DNA from: Atrina japonica
Taxonomy: Eukaryota; Mollusca; Bivalvia; Pterioida; Pinnidae
Length of the DNA: 64,000 nt
Assembly: GCA_030159075.1 (NCBI GenBank)
Contig: BROG01000299.1
Location: 445,501 to 509,500, forward strand
Reading direction: 5' to 3'
Made by a program: the position numbers and the translations under genes. Position 1 is the first letter of the stretch, and each line of letters begins with the position of its first letter. A model generated the notes under the pieces. The model saw nothing but the letters and a program-made list of their open reading frames with translations. It was not told the origin of the DNA and ran no database searches. Shown here one piece after another: positions 23,850 through 35,879 of the stretch.

Positions 23850-24340
23850 TAGTACTCAAAATATTTACATTTGTTGAGACTATATAGATTTTGTTTACTT
23901 AATACATATGCATATAATTTACTTACAATCAATCATACATGCATATATATACAAACAAATATATATCCGCTCACCCACTTTGGATACAGTTATCTAAATG
24001 CATAAACATTCATATATAAATACATAGACACGCATATGTATACAAACTCATAAGTACATGTACACTTATACATACATTATAGCTACACTCACATACATGT
24101 ATACATATATCACATACATACATAAGTATTCCATATTTTATGTACATTGTATACTTATCCATACAATTACACAACATATAAATAAATGTGTTTAATAATG
24201 TTTATTATATTGATATTGAAACAATATTAAACCTTGCATTTCTTTTTTCTTTTTTTTTTTTTTTGATAATTAATTTTTGGTTTTTTACATGTATATTTAT
24301 CTTATTATTTATTTATTAATTTATTATTTTTATTTTTTAG
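23850..24340. other. Low-complexity AT and 'acatacat' sequence
   Basis: Irregular catatat/acatac runs and a T-rich stretch. No gene. Confidence 0.5.
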
Positions 24341-26030
24341 ATGCAAAAATGAATTCCCATTCAACAGTATCAAAAGCTTTTGCAAAATCTAAGAAGAGTA
24401 TTGTTCCATTTATTCCAAATTTGTCTGCATTATCTATTCTATCTTGAATTAATTTTATGTTATATCCTATGTATCTTCCTTTTATAAATCCACTTTGATC
24501 AGTATTAATTATCTTTGGTAAGACTCATGTATTGTAACTTTGGATTCACATTTTTTGTTGTCTACTTCTGTTACCTTTGTTTTGAGATTGATTTTTTATA
24601 TTTCATTTTTTCTATGTTTTTTTTTAATAATATAATTCTTGATAGAATTGTTTTAGTCTCTATAGTATGTCAAATTGCCTTGTACGGAGCTGCCCATTTT
24701 CATTTTTTATTTTTATGATTGATTTTTGTGTTTGTCTTTGTTTTTCCAGTGATAGAAAATATTTAGCATTTTCCTCCCCGTCTTCAAACCATTTAACCCT
24801 TGACCTAATTTTTACCCCCTCTCCTTTCATTGAGTAATATTGTTCTATTTTATTTTCTAATTCTTCTATCTCCTATTTTACAGTGATAGAAAATATTTAG
24901 TATTTTTCTCCCCGTCTTCAAACCATTTAACCCTTGACTTAATTTTTGCCCCCTCTCCTTTCATTGAGTAATATTGTTCTATTTTATTTTCTAATTCGTC
25001 TATCTCATCATCTACATTTTTTTCGTTTTTGTCTCTTTCATTATATTTATTTTAGTTTTTCGATTTCATTTTTGTTCTGTTTTGCATTGTTCTTGCTGAA
25101 AGCAATTCTTTTCTCTTTAATTTCTATTTTGAGAAGAACCCAGGCTATTTTCATACTTTCTGAACTGTATATGTCTCCTGTTTCCTTTTGTGTTTATTTA
25201 TTATACATTTTATCATATTTACATATTTTTCGTTTTTTAATAAATTATTATTCAATTTCCAATAGTTAGAGGCTCTTGGAGGAATTTTACAATTTATTAT
25301 GATTGATATAGCCTGATGGTCTGTTGTTTTTATCATTGTTGGTCTTATGTTGGTTTTTGTGATTTTTTGTATAATTTCTTTTGATATGAGGAAGAATTCA
25401 GTTTGACTTGCTTATGTGGTTGATGATTTTCGTTTCCATGTAAACTGTTGTTTTTCTGGGTTATTTAGTCTCCAGACATCTAAGAGATTATGGTTTTTCT
25501 GCAATACCTTAAAGGTTTCTACCAGGGTTTTAAAGTTATTTTTTGTTTTTCGGTCAATTTGTTCTTGGACTTCATTCCAGTCCCCTCAAATTACAAAAAA
25601 ACCTTTTCTACATTTTTCTAATTTTGTACTCAGGTTTTCAAAGAAAGTATTTCTTTGGTTTCTTTCATTTTAGGGCATATAAGTTTACTATAGTGAATGT
25701 ATTTTCATGAATTTTTATGTTCAATATTATAAACCTACCTTCAGAATCTTTATTTACATCTATACTTTCAGTTTTTAATGTATTGTTTATAAAAATGGAT
25801 ACTCCTCTACTTTTGTTTGTTCCCAAGCTATTGTAACATGCCCCTTGGTATTCTGTATTAATGCGATTTTCAATTGTTTGTGTGAAATGTGTTTCTTGAA
25901 TCTGTGTAATATCTGATTTTAATTTGTTTTATTTATTGGTATGGGCGATATCTTTTTTGTTCATTTCTAAGACCCTGAACATTCAGTGATGAACAGTGTA
26001 ATTTTTTCAGTGATGTTAGAGAGTAATTTA
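24340..26030 (-). pseudogene. Decayed L1/Tx1-like LINE, endonuclease plus partial RT
   Basis: Read on the minus strand from about 26030 downward: an NVQGLR-like start, ITQIQETHF with the catalytic Glu of an APE endonuclease (about 25900), SRGVSIFIN, EGRFIILN, VNLYAPK (about 25680), GDWNEV, FTWKR, DHQAI (about 25310). The linker SRVKWFEDGEKNTKYFL (about 24780 and 24910) and RT fragments DQSGFIKGRYIG and LFLDFAKAFDTVEW (24340-24505) follow. Frameshifts and stops are frequent. Part of the region between linker and RT is deleted, and the element is cut off after the first RT catalytic block. Clade assignment rests on motif style. Confidence 0.8.
24749..25012 (-). repeat. 132-bp tandem duplication inside LINE
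   Basis: 'cagtgatagaaaatattta' at 24749 and 24881 starts two near-identical 132-bp units (44 codons, frame-preserving) in the EGEKNTKYF linker. Confidence 0.85.
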
Positions 26031-26164
26031 AAGGTGTAAAGGTTTCTTTTATTTGATTTTTGTGTATTTAGATTTTCCCTTACCATTTTTGCAAATCTTA
26101 TTTTTTTAAATTTGAAAGTTATATTTTGTAACTATCCATATACTTATATATAATGTATACATAT

Positions 26165-26165
<1 letters not shown>

Positions 26166-26250
<85 letters not shown>
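26166..26250. repeat. (AC)n(AT)n compound microsatellite
   Basis: About 17 AC units, then about 25 AT units. Confidence 0.95.
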
Positions 26251-26253
<3 letters not shown>

Positions 26254-26279
26254 GAGAAATGTTTACATATTAAGAATAT

Positions 26280-26450
26280 TATAAACATAATACCAAAGTT
26301 ATAATGCTCAAGACGATATCGTTTCTGTTAATTAGACGTTGAACTCCAATTTAATATGCATATTTTCGAAAGAGAAAGTGGTAACATACAAGGCTAAATA
26401 ATAACTCTAAAAGTATAGCCGAAATCCGTCTAAGAGTAACTGATGAATTG
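26280..26450 (-). mobile_element. PLE pseudo-LTR fragment
   Basis: The complement reads 'gttactcttagacggatttc', 'ggctatac', then a hammerhead-like segment lacking CTGATGA but retaining AACAGAAACGATATCGTC and TTGAGCATTAT. Confidence 0.6.
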
Positions 26451-27290
26451 CATACAAAATATCATTCATTTTATCTGCTCATAATAGAGAGAATGAAAGG
26501 TTTAGCATGAAATGGAGAAGATTGAAAGTAATCCTATATACACTTAGCATCAGGTCAAGAATTCAATAATATCATCGAAATTCAGATTCAATTATTTTTA
26601 TAAACCTCGAGATTATTTGGACCATATTTATACATATGATCACTATCAACATAAGATATGAAACATAGAAAAATACCTGTTGTTCTTTCTTTTCTCCACC
26701 ACGTTGCGAAGTGATATACGATATTGATTCTGTTCCCATGACGACATTGGTAAACAGACAGGGTTCGTGTACATACTTTAACTGCAATTAAGAATTGTTG
26801 AATACATAACATTAATGTTTTTATCATTCCCTCTCTTGCTCTGTTCCTTTTAAAAACTCTCACACTTATTTCCATCAGGGTTATTTTGTGTTAAATTACA
26901 TGGAACCATCACTTTAATGGTTGAAAACGTAAAGAGGATCAGCATTACTGTACATTTATAAATCTAATGTTATTCAGCATTTTGATCTGTCAACTTTATG
27001 ACTATACAAAATGCAGTGACAGCGTTGTTAGATGTACTTCGCACAAAGACAAAAACTCCGTGAATGATATTACACCATTTATAACCTTTCGTAGCGTATC
27101 AACAACTGAATATTTCACATTCATATAGAGGACATATGTTTTATAGTTACCTTATCGCATATCTATGATATGGATGAAAAGTAGTTTTATTCAAATAGGT
27201 TTTTGACATTAGAAAGATTAATGAAAATCATCTGATCCTCAGATATATCTTGTCTTTTTGGCCTATTCATGTATCCATAGCCGTCATGCA
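26450..27290. other. Unrecognised spacer
   Basis: Open frames of 71 and 95 codons on the minus strand near 26572-26875 carry no known motif. Confidence 0.3.
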
Positions 27291-27294
27291 AATC

Positions 27295-27480
27295 AAGATA
27301 TTTTGAATCAATATAAAAATTTCAGATACCAAAGTATAAATCAATAGAATGTCCAGGACACAGATATAAATCCGGTAAAAATGGACAAACACGGACCTCT
27401 GGAAACCAAGAGGTGGGATCAGGTGCCATGGAGGAGTAAGCATCCCCTGTCGACCGGTCACACCCGCCGTGAGTCAACCT
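27295..27480 (-). mobile_element. PLE 3' UTR fragment, well preserved
   Basis: Complement of the UTR seen at 41370-41545, including 'cggcgggtgtgaccggtcg', 'ggggatgcttactcctccat' and 'ttggtatctgaaatttttat'. Confidence 0.7.
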
Positions 27481-27765
27481 AGTTGACACAAAGTGAGATA
27501 ACTCATGCCTGCGGTTAAGTCTGCAAGCTTTACCATTTTTTCAGAAAAAATACCAAATCTGTCACATTCACGCGCTAAAATCGCTTCATTGCAATGACAT
27601 ATACCGGAAATCCCTATAGTTAACCAAGTGAAAGCGGCGCACGAAAAATCCGGATCCAGAACGGATAACGTAGATGCCCGAAACTCCCTTATTACATATA
27701 CTGGCCTAAATAATAATATTGAACATGTATGACCAAAGGATTTTAAATCACGTGAATATACATAC
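27480..27765. other. Less AT-rich unknown segment
   Basis: Noticeably richer in G and C than its surroundings, with CpG dinucleotides ('cattcacgcgctaaaatcgc'). A 97-codon minus-strand frame has no family signature. It could be an untranslated exon or promoter; no direct support. Confidence 0.3.
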
Positions 27766-27948
27766 ACAAAATGGTAATATATATAAATATAAGGATTGTT
27801 TTTTTCATATTTTTGGAAAGCACTGAGTGTAAATGCAGTGGATTATGGACAAAAATTCTTTTTTCCAAAATTCATTACATTTATACTCTATGCTTTCCAA
27901 AAAATGAAAAACAATCCTTATATCTATATCTATTACCATTTTTTGTGA
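27763..27948. mobile_element. Foldback MITE (185 bp)
   Basis: Two arms of about 70 bp are near reverse complements ('cacaaaatggtaatatat', 'aaggattgtttttttcat', 'ttggaaagca' and their complements), leaving a short centre near 27850. No coding sequence. Confidence 0.75.
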
Positions 27949-27959
27949 ATCTGTAGTCA

Positions 27960-29000
27960 GCTGGTTACGAAATTCATTCTATGTAATTGGCTTTGTGGTG
28001 GGAGTTTTTCATATGACGTAACAGCTAAACAGCTCTGTGAGACGAGAAGTAGTTCCCCTTTTCTGTCTGAAAATACTTAATGGAATTGAGGTTTATTTTC
28101 TTATTTTCTTATTTTCATATCATTTTTAAGAAACTAGTGATATGGAAAAGTGTCAGATTTGTTTTGAGGTTATTTTAAAATATTCGTGTGCTTGCCATCG
28201 GAAGGTAAATTGTGTCAGAAGAGAATTGAAAATGCAAATGGCCGCGCCCATGGGTATGCTGTATAATGTATTTACAATTTGCGTTTGAATTCTGATATAT
28301 TATTAATGGAATATACCGTAGAAAAATTGAGTGTGACTTACGCGAAGGGAGACAACTAATATTCATTCATGACAACTGAAATAGCCATTTTATTTGACAT
28401 TTTTTACCAATATGCTGGGAACCATGATGACTGATTCAAATAGTGATTGGTACGAAACTTATGTAAGTATTTCACACGGCCTGATTTCACACGATCCGAG
28501 TGACGAATTGTTTCTGATAGGAATATCCGGTGAAAGCAAAAAGATCGATCTGTTTATCAAAGATGCTTGACAAAGTTGCACTGGGCCTAACTCTCTTTTT
28601 GTGTTGTAACTACGAAGCGAACTTTCATTTCTGTGCCAGACGGTGGTCTGTGGCTCTGGTCATAACATGACCTAGATATATCGCGATATGTGCCTGTAGG
28701 CTGTACGGTGTGCTACAGATGTAATCTCGTGTTTCCGATTTCTTTCTGTGATTTTTATTTGTTTTGTGGTAGGTCTAATGTATGGCATTTAAGATGAAAT
28801 ATATAAGAAATAAACATGTGATATTCTATTCTTTATTGATTCGTTCGTGTATTCATACGCTTAAAAGTAAAGCGGTTAATACTCGGGGCACGCGACTGCA
28901 AATACTGAATATACAATATATCGCTCTGTATAATTGCAATGAAGGGAATTGCGCAGTCGGAATGTAAATATTCAAAATTCAAATACATTGTATATACAAA
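27960..29000 (+). repeat. Duplicated unknown segment, copy 1
   Basis: Collinear with 35880-37300: 'ttttcatatgacgtaa', 'agaagtagttc', 'gaaactagtgatatgg', 'gacgaattgtttctga', 'taactacgaagc', 'cataacatgacctaga', 'gtgtgctacagatg', 'ttctttattgattc', 'taattgcaatgaaggg' occur in the same order. No ORF is shared. It lies upstream of GalT gene 3 in the same orientation, so a duplicated promoter/first exon is possible, or an unknown mobile element. Confidence 0.65.
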
Positions 29001-29755
29001 TGGACTAGTAAACATAACTAGCCATTATCGGAGATCCGTATTATGATAAAATAAGTATCCCCTATATTATAAAAGAAGAGTTGTAAATTAGTCCTAAAAC
29101 TTGTTTACTTAACAGCTCCATAGATTTACGTGTAAGACTGTAGTAAATGGTACATTCCTGTAGAGATATTGTCATCACATTCATACCGCTGTATACATAT
29201 GTTCACACATAAACTTGCATTATACACAGACGACAAATCAATGGGTTATATTTTATTTCCCGTACTGCCATCAGATCATATATCGCTCTCAGATTTCACT
29301 TCAAAAAACTCACAGGGGTGTCCAGTAGACCTCTACTGAGACGTCGTGTATATATATCTTCACAAATAACTGGGAAGTATAAAAAAGGTGTACTACTGAG
29401 TTGTATCTTGTGAAATATCGTAGCTGCCGTTTTCTAATTTGAGTTGCATGAATGTTATAAAAATCACATACATATATTTCAATATAGATAGTATATTGAT
29501 AGAAAAAAATATTGTGCAAATACTGAGATGAAACAGTAGATCTAGGCCTATTTATAAACGGTATCAAGATTTATATAAGACCATGTATAAAGCTTTATAC
29601 CAACGATGTATAAAGCCAATACTGAAGCAATGTCAAATAAATCATGGTCGGAAGCTTAAATTGACAAAATTTGGCACGATTACGATACATACAAATTTAT
29701 TGTGGAGCGCCAAGCTTAGTAGAAGCAAAAGTTAAAGCTACGCATGTAGGGCCTA
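29000..29755. other. Unrecognised spacer
   Basis: No recognisable gene or repeat. 'gtataaagctttatacc' near 29587 is a small palindrome. Confidence 0.3.
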
Positions 29756-29758
29756 CTT

Positions 29759-30035
29759 GTATTTCTCTACACTACATGCATCGTTAATCGATCCATTGTT
29801 ATTTGCATGAGGATTAAATACCTTTCACCTCTTTCTCTACGACATATATCTCATATTCGGAATTCTTCTCACTGCTATAGAACATTCATTTTTTGTGAAT
29901 GCATAGAGGGCCAAGTTGTTAGGACGTCGTGCAAGGGAGCCAGGCGATTGGTGCCATAGGTCGTGAGTTCAAACTTCAGCCGGGGCATGATGAGTTTGTA
30001 GGTGTCATGATATTTCTGCCTTTATGCTTTATGTA
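29759..30035 (+). repeat. Tandem-duplicated segment with tRNA-like block, copy 1
   Basis: Aligns along its whole length with 30193-30450. It contains a tRNA-like stretch (about 29908-29985) with a box A-like 'ggccaagttgttaggacg' and a box B-like 'gagttcaaac', probably a SINE head with an inserted extra piece. Confidence 0.7.
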
Positions 30036-30111
30036 TTATTTATGTACGCAGATAGTATCATTTCTGACCCAAGGTCCATAGTAAATGTTCAATGTTGTAG
30101 TGATATTTGTG

Positions 30112-30113
<2 letters not shown>

Positions 30114-30190
<77 letters not shown>
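30114..30190. repeat. (TA)n microsatellite
   Basis: Separates the two copies of the 29.8-30.4 kb duplication. Confidence 0.95.
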
Positions 30191-30191
<1 letters not shown>

Positions 30192-30192
30192 T

Positions 30193-30450
30193 TGTATTTC
30201 TCTACACCACATGCATTGTTAATCGATCTATTGTCATTTACACTAGATTAAACACCCTTCACCTCTTTCTCTACAATCTATTTTTCGTGTTCGAAATTCT
30301 ACTCACCGGTGTCGAAACATTAATTTTCTGTGAATGCGTAGTGAACGGCCAAGTGGTTAGTACGTTGTGCGTGGGAGCGTCATGAGTTCAACCCCAGCCT
30401 AGTTTGTTGGTGCCTTATTATTTCTGTATTTGTGCTTTATATATATATAT
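30193..30450 (+). repeat. Tandem-duplicated segment with tRNA-like block, copy 2
   Basis: Shares 'gtatttctctacac', 'acatgca..gttaatcgatc', 'cacctctttctctac', 'ggccaagtggttagtacg' and 'gagttcaaccccagcc' with copy 1, about 434 bp apart. Confidence 0.7.
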
Positions 30451-30875
30451 AGTAGCGGAGTGATATATTTCAACCAACATGTAAAGTGGTTTGTTTACAT
30501 TTCACGCCTCGAAGATTATAGACTCTATCTAGACATAGCTACAAAACGCCAGGGGACAAAACATGACTCAAAAATGTAATAAATAGAATATTTGACAATT
30601 GTTTTTAATAACATGTTTATTACATCTCGTGAGGCAGGATAATTCATATTTAGCACCCGTGCTACGCATTTTATGTAGTACTAGTACTAGATCCCCTTAT
30701 CGAACATCTAGTACTCTTTACTATATATATCGGTGATATGGCCCAGATGGAGGACTATTAATTCTTTGCTTAATGCTTGTTCTATCATACAGCATTTGAA
30801 CTGGTCATGTGGTCAAGGACTGACTTCACTCTAAACTACCCATTGTCGTAGCAATGGAACCCCCGCCTCTGACGC

Positions 30876-30880
<5 letters not shown>
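30450..30880. other. Unrecognised spacer
   Basis: Nothing identified. Confidence 0.3.

Positions 30881-30953
<73 letters not shown>
30880..30953. repeat. (TA)n microsatellite
   Basis: About 74 bp of TA. Confidence 0.95.
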
Positions 30954-30955
<2 letters not shown>

Positions 30956-31059
30956 TCTTTAGATCCAGTGCCAACACGAAAACAATACTTCGATTGTCAA
31001 TTTACTTCAGTCTATGTTAACTTATCCTATATATTTTTGTCTTATTTGCATTTTTTGAT

Positions 31060-31313
31060 GATGCTCAGGTTTAATACTTTGTTATCTGAGATTTTATATA
31101 TTTTGTTTTTATAAAACACAGCTAATGCACCAATAATTGTTGATTTACACCTTCCAAGAATTGTTTACATATATGGAGTTGTCACTAGCATTAGGTTAAA
31201 TGGCCTTTAGGTGTGGGTTTTTTTTTCAAAATATTTTTTCCGTTTTTACTAGTTAGATTGATATACAAAAACATAAAAGAGATATACTCAGGCATAAAAA
31301 TTCTTAACTTTCT
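31060..31313. mobile_element. M1-family MITE fragments around a SINE scrap
   Basis: Right-end block 'aaaacacagctaatgc' at about 31113-31130, then 'tatatggagttgtcactagc' as in the 39.67-kb SINE body, then a left MITE half 31205-31313 ending just where PLE sequence begins. Confidence 0.5.
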
Positions 31314-31315
31314 GT

Positions 31316-32740
31316 ACGATGGCTGATAAAATCTCGTATTCCAAATCTTAAAGGAACTATGAAAACACGCTATCCCTCTGTATTTAGTGATCCAGAATTA
31401 GTAACTGAACTGGATAGATTTCATGACTAATATGTACTGGCCCCAGCAGACAAAGCCTCAAATAATATAGTTTTTATTTGCAAGGCACATTACTATAATT
31501 GTGTATTAGAAGAGCTAGGGTATAATACGAATTCTGGTAATCCTACATACACACGTAGCTCACTTTCAAAGGACGAGATCCATCAAAATCACATGTCCGT
31601 ATTACGCTCTTTTGATGTACCTACAACCGATACTGATTTTGAGCTACCATATTTATATTGGATACCTAAACTTCATAAACCCCAATACAAGCAGAGGTAA
31701 ATAGCAGGATCCAGCAAATGTTCTTCCAAATCTTTATCTTTACTCCTCACCAAGATATTGACAGCCGTTAAGGAGAAACTTCAGCGATACTGTACAGTTG
31801 CTTATTCCAGAAGCGGTGTAAATCAGATGTGGATACTTAAAAATTCTAAACAACTTTTAGAAAATTTAAACGCACACAATTTTTCTCAAATTCACAGTAT
31901 CAAAACATACGACTTCTCTACTCTTTACACAACTTTTCCACATAAAAAAGAATTTGTCTTTCAACAAACTGTTGGCATTCCTATGGGAACCAATTGTGCC
32001 CCTTTATTGACCGACCTGTTCCTTTATTCATACGAAGCAGACTTCATTCAGAAACTGCTGAATCAAAAAAAAGCTAGCAGTGTCCTTTATTTTCACATTT
32101 AGATATATCAACAACGTTTTGTCAATTAATAATGACAATTTTCATACATATATCAATGCGATATATCCCAGCGAACTAGAAATTAAAGATACAACAAAAT
32201 CAAGAACACACTCTTGATACTTAGACATTTTACTTACTATTGACACAGACGGGAAATTGGCAACTAAGCTATACGACAAACGCGTCGATTTCGGCTTTCC
32301 CATCGTAAATTTTCCACATTTACATAGTAACATCCATCAGTAACCCGCATATGGAGTTTATATTCATAAATGATCCGATATACCAGGGCGTGTTTAACAT
32401 ATGAACATTTCATATACAGATGTAAACTGTTCAAGATATGAACATTTCATATACAGAGGTATACTACTCACTGACAAATTATTGTCACAGGGATATCTAA
32501 AACCGCGTTTGGTGTCAACATTCCGCAAATTTTACGGTCGGTATAACAGTCTTCTTTGCGATTATTCTGTTTCACTGGGTGAAATTTTGAGTTGCCTTTT
32601 CGTTGGCAGTTGTTGAGACGTCTGTATCAATTGTGACGAGGATTCGTTCCTCACGTATTTCATTTGGACTTGACTGTGGACTCACGGATTTGTATCTGTA
32701 TCCTGGACATCCTAAAGATTTATACTTTGGTATATGAGAT
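31316..32740 (+). pseudogene. Penelope-like element, longest copy, RT pseudogene
   Basis: One main frame, broken by stops, reads LAPADKASNNIVFICK, LPYLYWIPKLHKPQYK, AGSSKCSSKSLSLLLTKIL, RSGVNQMWILKNSK, TYDFSTLYT (first catalytic Asp), VGIPMGTNCAPLLTDLF, FRYINNVLSIN, LYDKR, then FRKFYGRYNSLL near the C-terminus and a stop near 32617. The UTR then runs to about 32740. The catalytic YIDD is YINN. There is a deletion after TLYTTFPH, stops at about 31426 and 31698, and a 39-bp duplication near 32399-32460. The RT type matches Penelope-like proteins abundant in invertebrates; no GIY-YIG endonuclease is visible. It cannot be autonomous. Confidence 0.8.
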
Positions 32741-32995
32741 GTTTTATATTTCTATGTATTTTGTGAAAATTGCTTGAGAAACCCAGGTTTTTCAATTGCA
32801 GTTGATTAACCCAAACTTACTATTTGTATATCAGTACCACTCTGGACTTGATCTTATTTTCACAAAATATATAGGAATATAAGATTTTTATGCCTGTGTT
32901 TAGTTCTTATTTGTTATTGTACATCAGGTACAAGTAGTAAAATGTAGAAAAATCTAGAAATTTGTTGGTCAAATACAGATAATGTCCCTTTAATG
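32740..32995. mobile_element. M1-family MITE, truncated at left
   Basis: Starts inside the family at 'tttctatgtattttgtgaaa', runs through 'gcttgagaaacccaggttt' and ends 'aatgtcccTTTAA'. Confidence 0.7.
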
Positions 32996-33036
32996 TGCTA
33001 TAAAATTTGGACTAACGCCAATGCAGTGAGTTTATT

Positions 33037-33162
33037 ATCATGCCACACTGAAAGTGACCTTATTTACACAAAAAATATAGGAATATAAGATTTTTTTTGC
33101 CTGTGTATACCTCTTATTTGTTATTGTACTTGTGGGAACAAGTGGTAAAAGTAGCACAAATT
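33037..33162. mobile_element. M1-family MITE right-half fragment
   Basis: 'aaaatataggaatataagat' and 'gcctgtgtatacctcttatt' blocks. Confidence 0.6.
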
Positions 33163-33458
33163 TGCCACTTTAAACAAAAGTTCCAAGGTAGCTTTTTCAA
33201 TCTGATTTATAAGCAATTGAGTCTAAAATGGAGTCTACTGCATATGAATACAGGAACAGATTGGCTTTTGAAGGGGCACAATTGGTACCCATTGAAGTAC
33301 CAAATATTTATTAAAAGTCCTGGTATTCAAACACTACATATACATGTATGTTGTCCTTTAAAATGTCAGTATCTTCTTTCATATTCACTTCAGTGCCCTT
33401 ATGTTTAGAATCAGAGTGATAAGTGTTGAGATAACTAATGACTAAGGTACATGTATCT

Positions 33459-33665
33459 AAAGGGGCATTAGATGTGTTTTCCCAAAACATTTATTTTATT
33501 TTTTCCTGCTTCAACTTACTTGTACTTGATGAGCAATGACAAACAAGAGCAATACACAGGCATAAAAATCTTATATTCCTAAATATATCGTGAAAATAAG
33601 GTCAGGCCCGGTGTGGTATTCATATACAAATTGTAAGGTTGAGTTATTCACTTGTGTTTTATCTG
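33459..33665. mobile_element. M1-family MITE left-half fragment
   Basis: Begins AAAGGGGCATTAGATGTG and keeps the 'cttgtacttgatgagcaat' and 'gtgtggtattcatatacaaa' blocks. Confidence 0.65.
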
Positions 33666-34100
33666 TAATATCGATATACATTGTAAACCTTACCCCATAG
33701 CTCACTACTTACATTAAATTCTTTGGATGATATAGACCGGTTGCATGGTTTTTGAAACTGTTGGTCAACATATTATGTAATATCCCTTTATTAACAAGAT
33801 TATGTAATTATCTTTAATGTTTACATTTTAAACATTGGTTTTAATGATTTTTTAAGTTGTAAGTAATCACATAACCAATTTGGTTTTTTTTAAATATATT
33901 GTCTGTTAAATCTTCTAATATTTCAAACTATCAAAATTTATGTATAACTTTTTGACATATAGTATACGCCTTTACTCCAGTTGTTGAAAAATAAAGTTAA
34001 TTTTTTTTAGATTTTATAATTGACACGTTGTGATGCAGTTTCATTTTAGGTGTTTTATCCAAGGTAACGCTTTGAGTATAATAAAAGTCACTTTGGTGAA
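33665..34100 (+). other. Presumed 5' intron of GalT gene 3, no recognised content
   Basis: AT-rich, no motif identified. Confidence 0.3.
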
Positions 34101-34256
34101 ATATATGGGCATCAGTAAATCGCAAATATATGGGCATCAGTAAATCGCAAATATATGGGCATCAGTAAATCGCAAATATATGGGCATCAGTAAATCGCAA
34201 ATATATGGGCATCAGTAAATTGCAAATATATGGGCATCAGTAAATCGCAAATATTG
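34101..34256 (+). repeat. 25-bp tandem repeat, six copies
   Basis: 'gggcatcag' recurs at 34107, 34132, 34157, 34182, 34207 and 34232 with only one or two substitutions in the whole array. It lies 190 bp upstream of the GalT gene 3 ATG, within the presumed intron. Confidence 0.95.
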
Positions 34257-34329
34257 AAATCGCAAATACAAAAATTTATTCGTTGATTATTGGAATTAAT
34301 TTTAATCATATTTGTTATATTATTATAAT

Positions 34330-34356
34330 GTATTATAATTAGTGTCATTATTATTA

Positions 34357-34397
<41 letters not shown>

Positions 34398-34428
34398 ATT
34401 ATTATTATCATTATTATTATTATTATTT
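34330..34428. repeat. (TTA)n trinucleotide repeat
   Basis: Imperfect ATT/TTA run reaching the splice acceptor of GalT gene 3, where it serves as its upstream tract. Confidence 0.9.
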
Positions 34429-34430
34429 GC

Positions 34431-34432
34431 AG
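34431..34432 (+). promoter_or_regulatory. Predicted splice acceptor of GalT gene 3 coding exon
   Basis: 'ttattatttgcag' followed by 13 nt and the ATG. Confidence 0.65.
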
Positions 34433-34445
34433 TTAAACTTCCAAA

Positions 34446-35632
<1,187 letters not shown>

Positions 35633-35879
35633 CAGAAAAAAACTGAACTTTTATATATTTTATGCCATAGCAGATGATTAGTTTGCCTAAAACCAAGAAC
35701 AGAGACAAATGATTATCTGTAGTTTGCTACCAATACTTCACAATGATTTTGTTGAGGATTGTTTTCATTTTTTGAACATCATTGGGGTATAAAAGCAATT
35801 GCTCATGGAAAAAATCATTGTTCAGCACTTCGTGTTTTTCAGTGAAACTGTACTCCACTGGATACTAAATTCATTCAAG

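Noticed and set aside
27474..27767. 97-codon minus-strand frame
   Set aside because: It overlaps the PLE UTR edge and a GC-richer segment. No family signature or conserved start context could be seen.
33097..33408. 103-codon plus-strand frame
   Set aside because: It begins inside a MITE fragment and has no recognisable domain.
34101..34256. CRISPR array
   Set aside because: The 25-bp units are directly adjacent with no unique spacers, in animal DNA and without cas genes. It is a plain tandem repeat.
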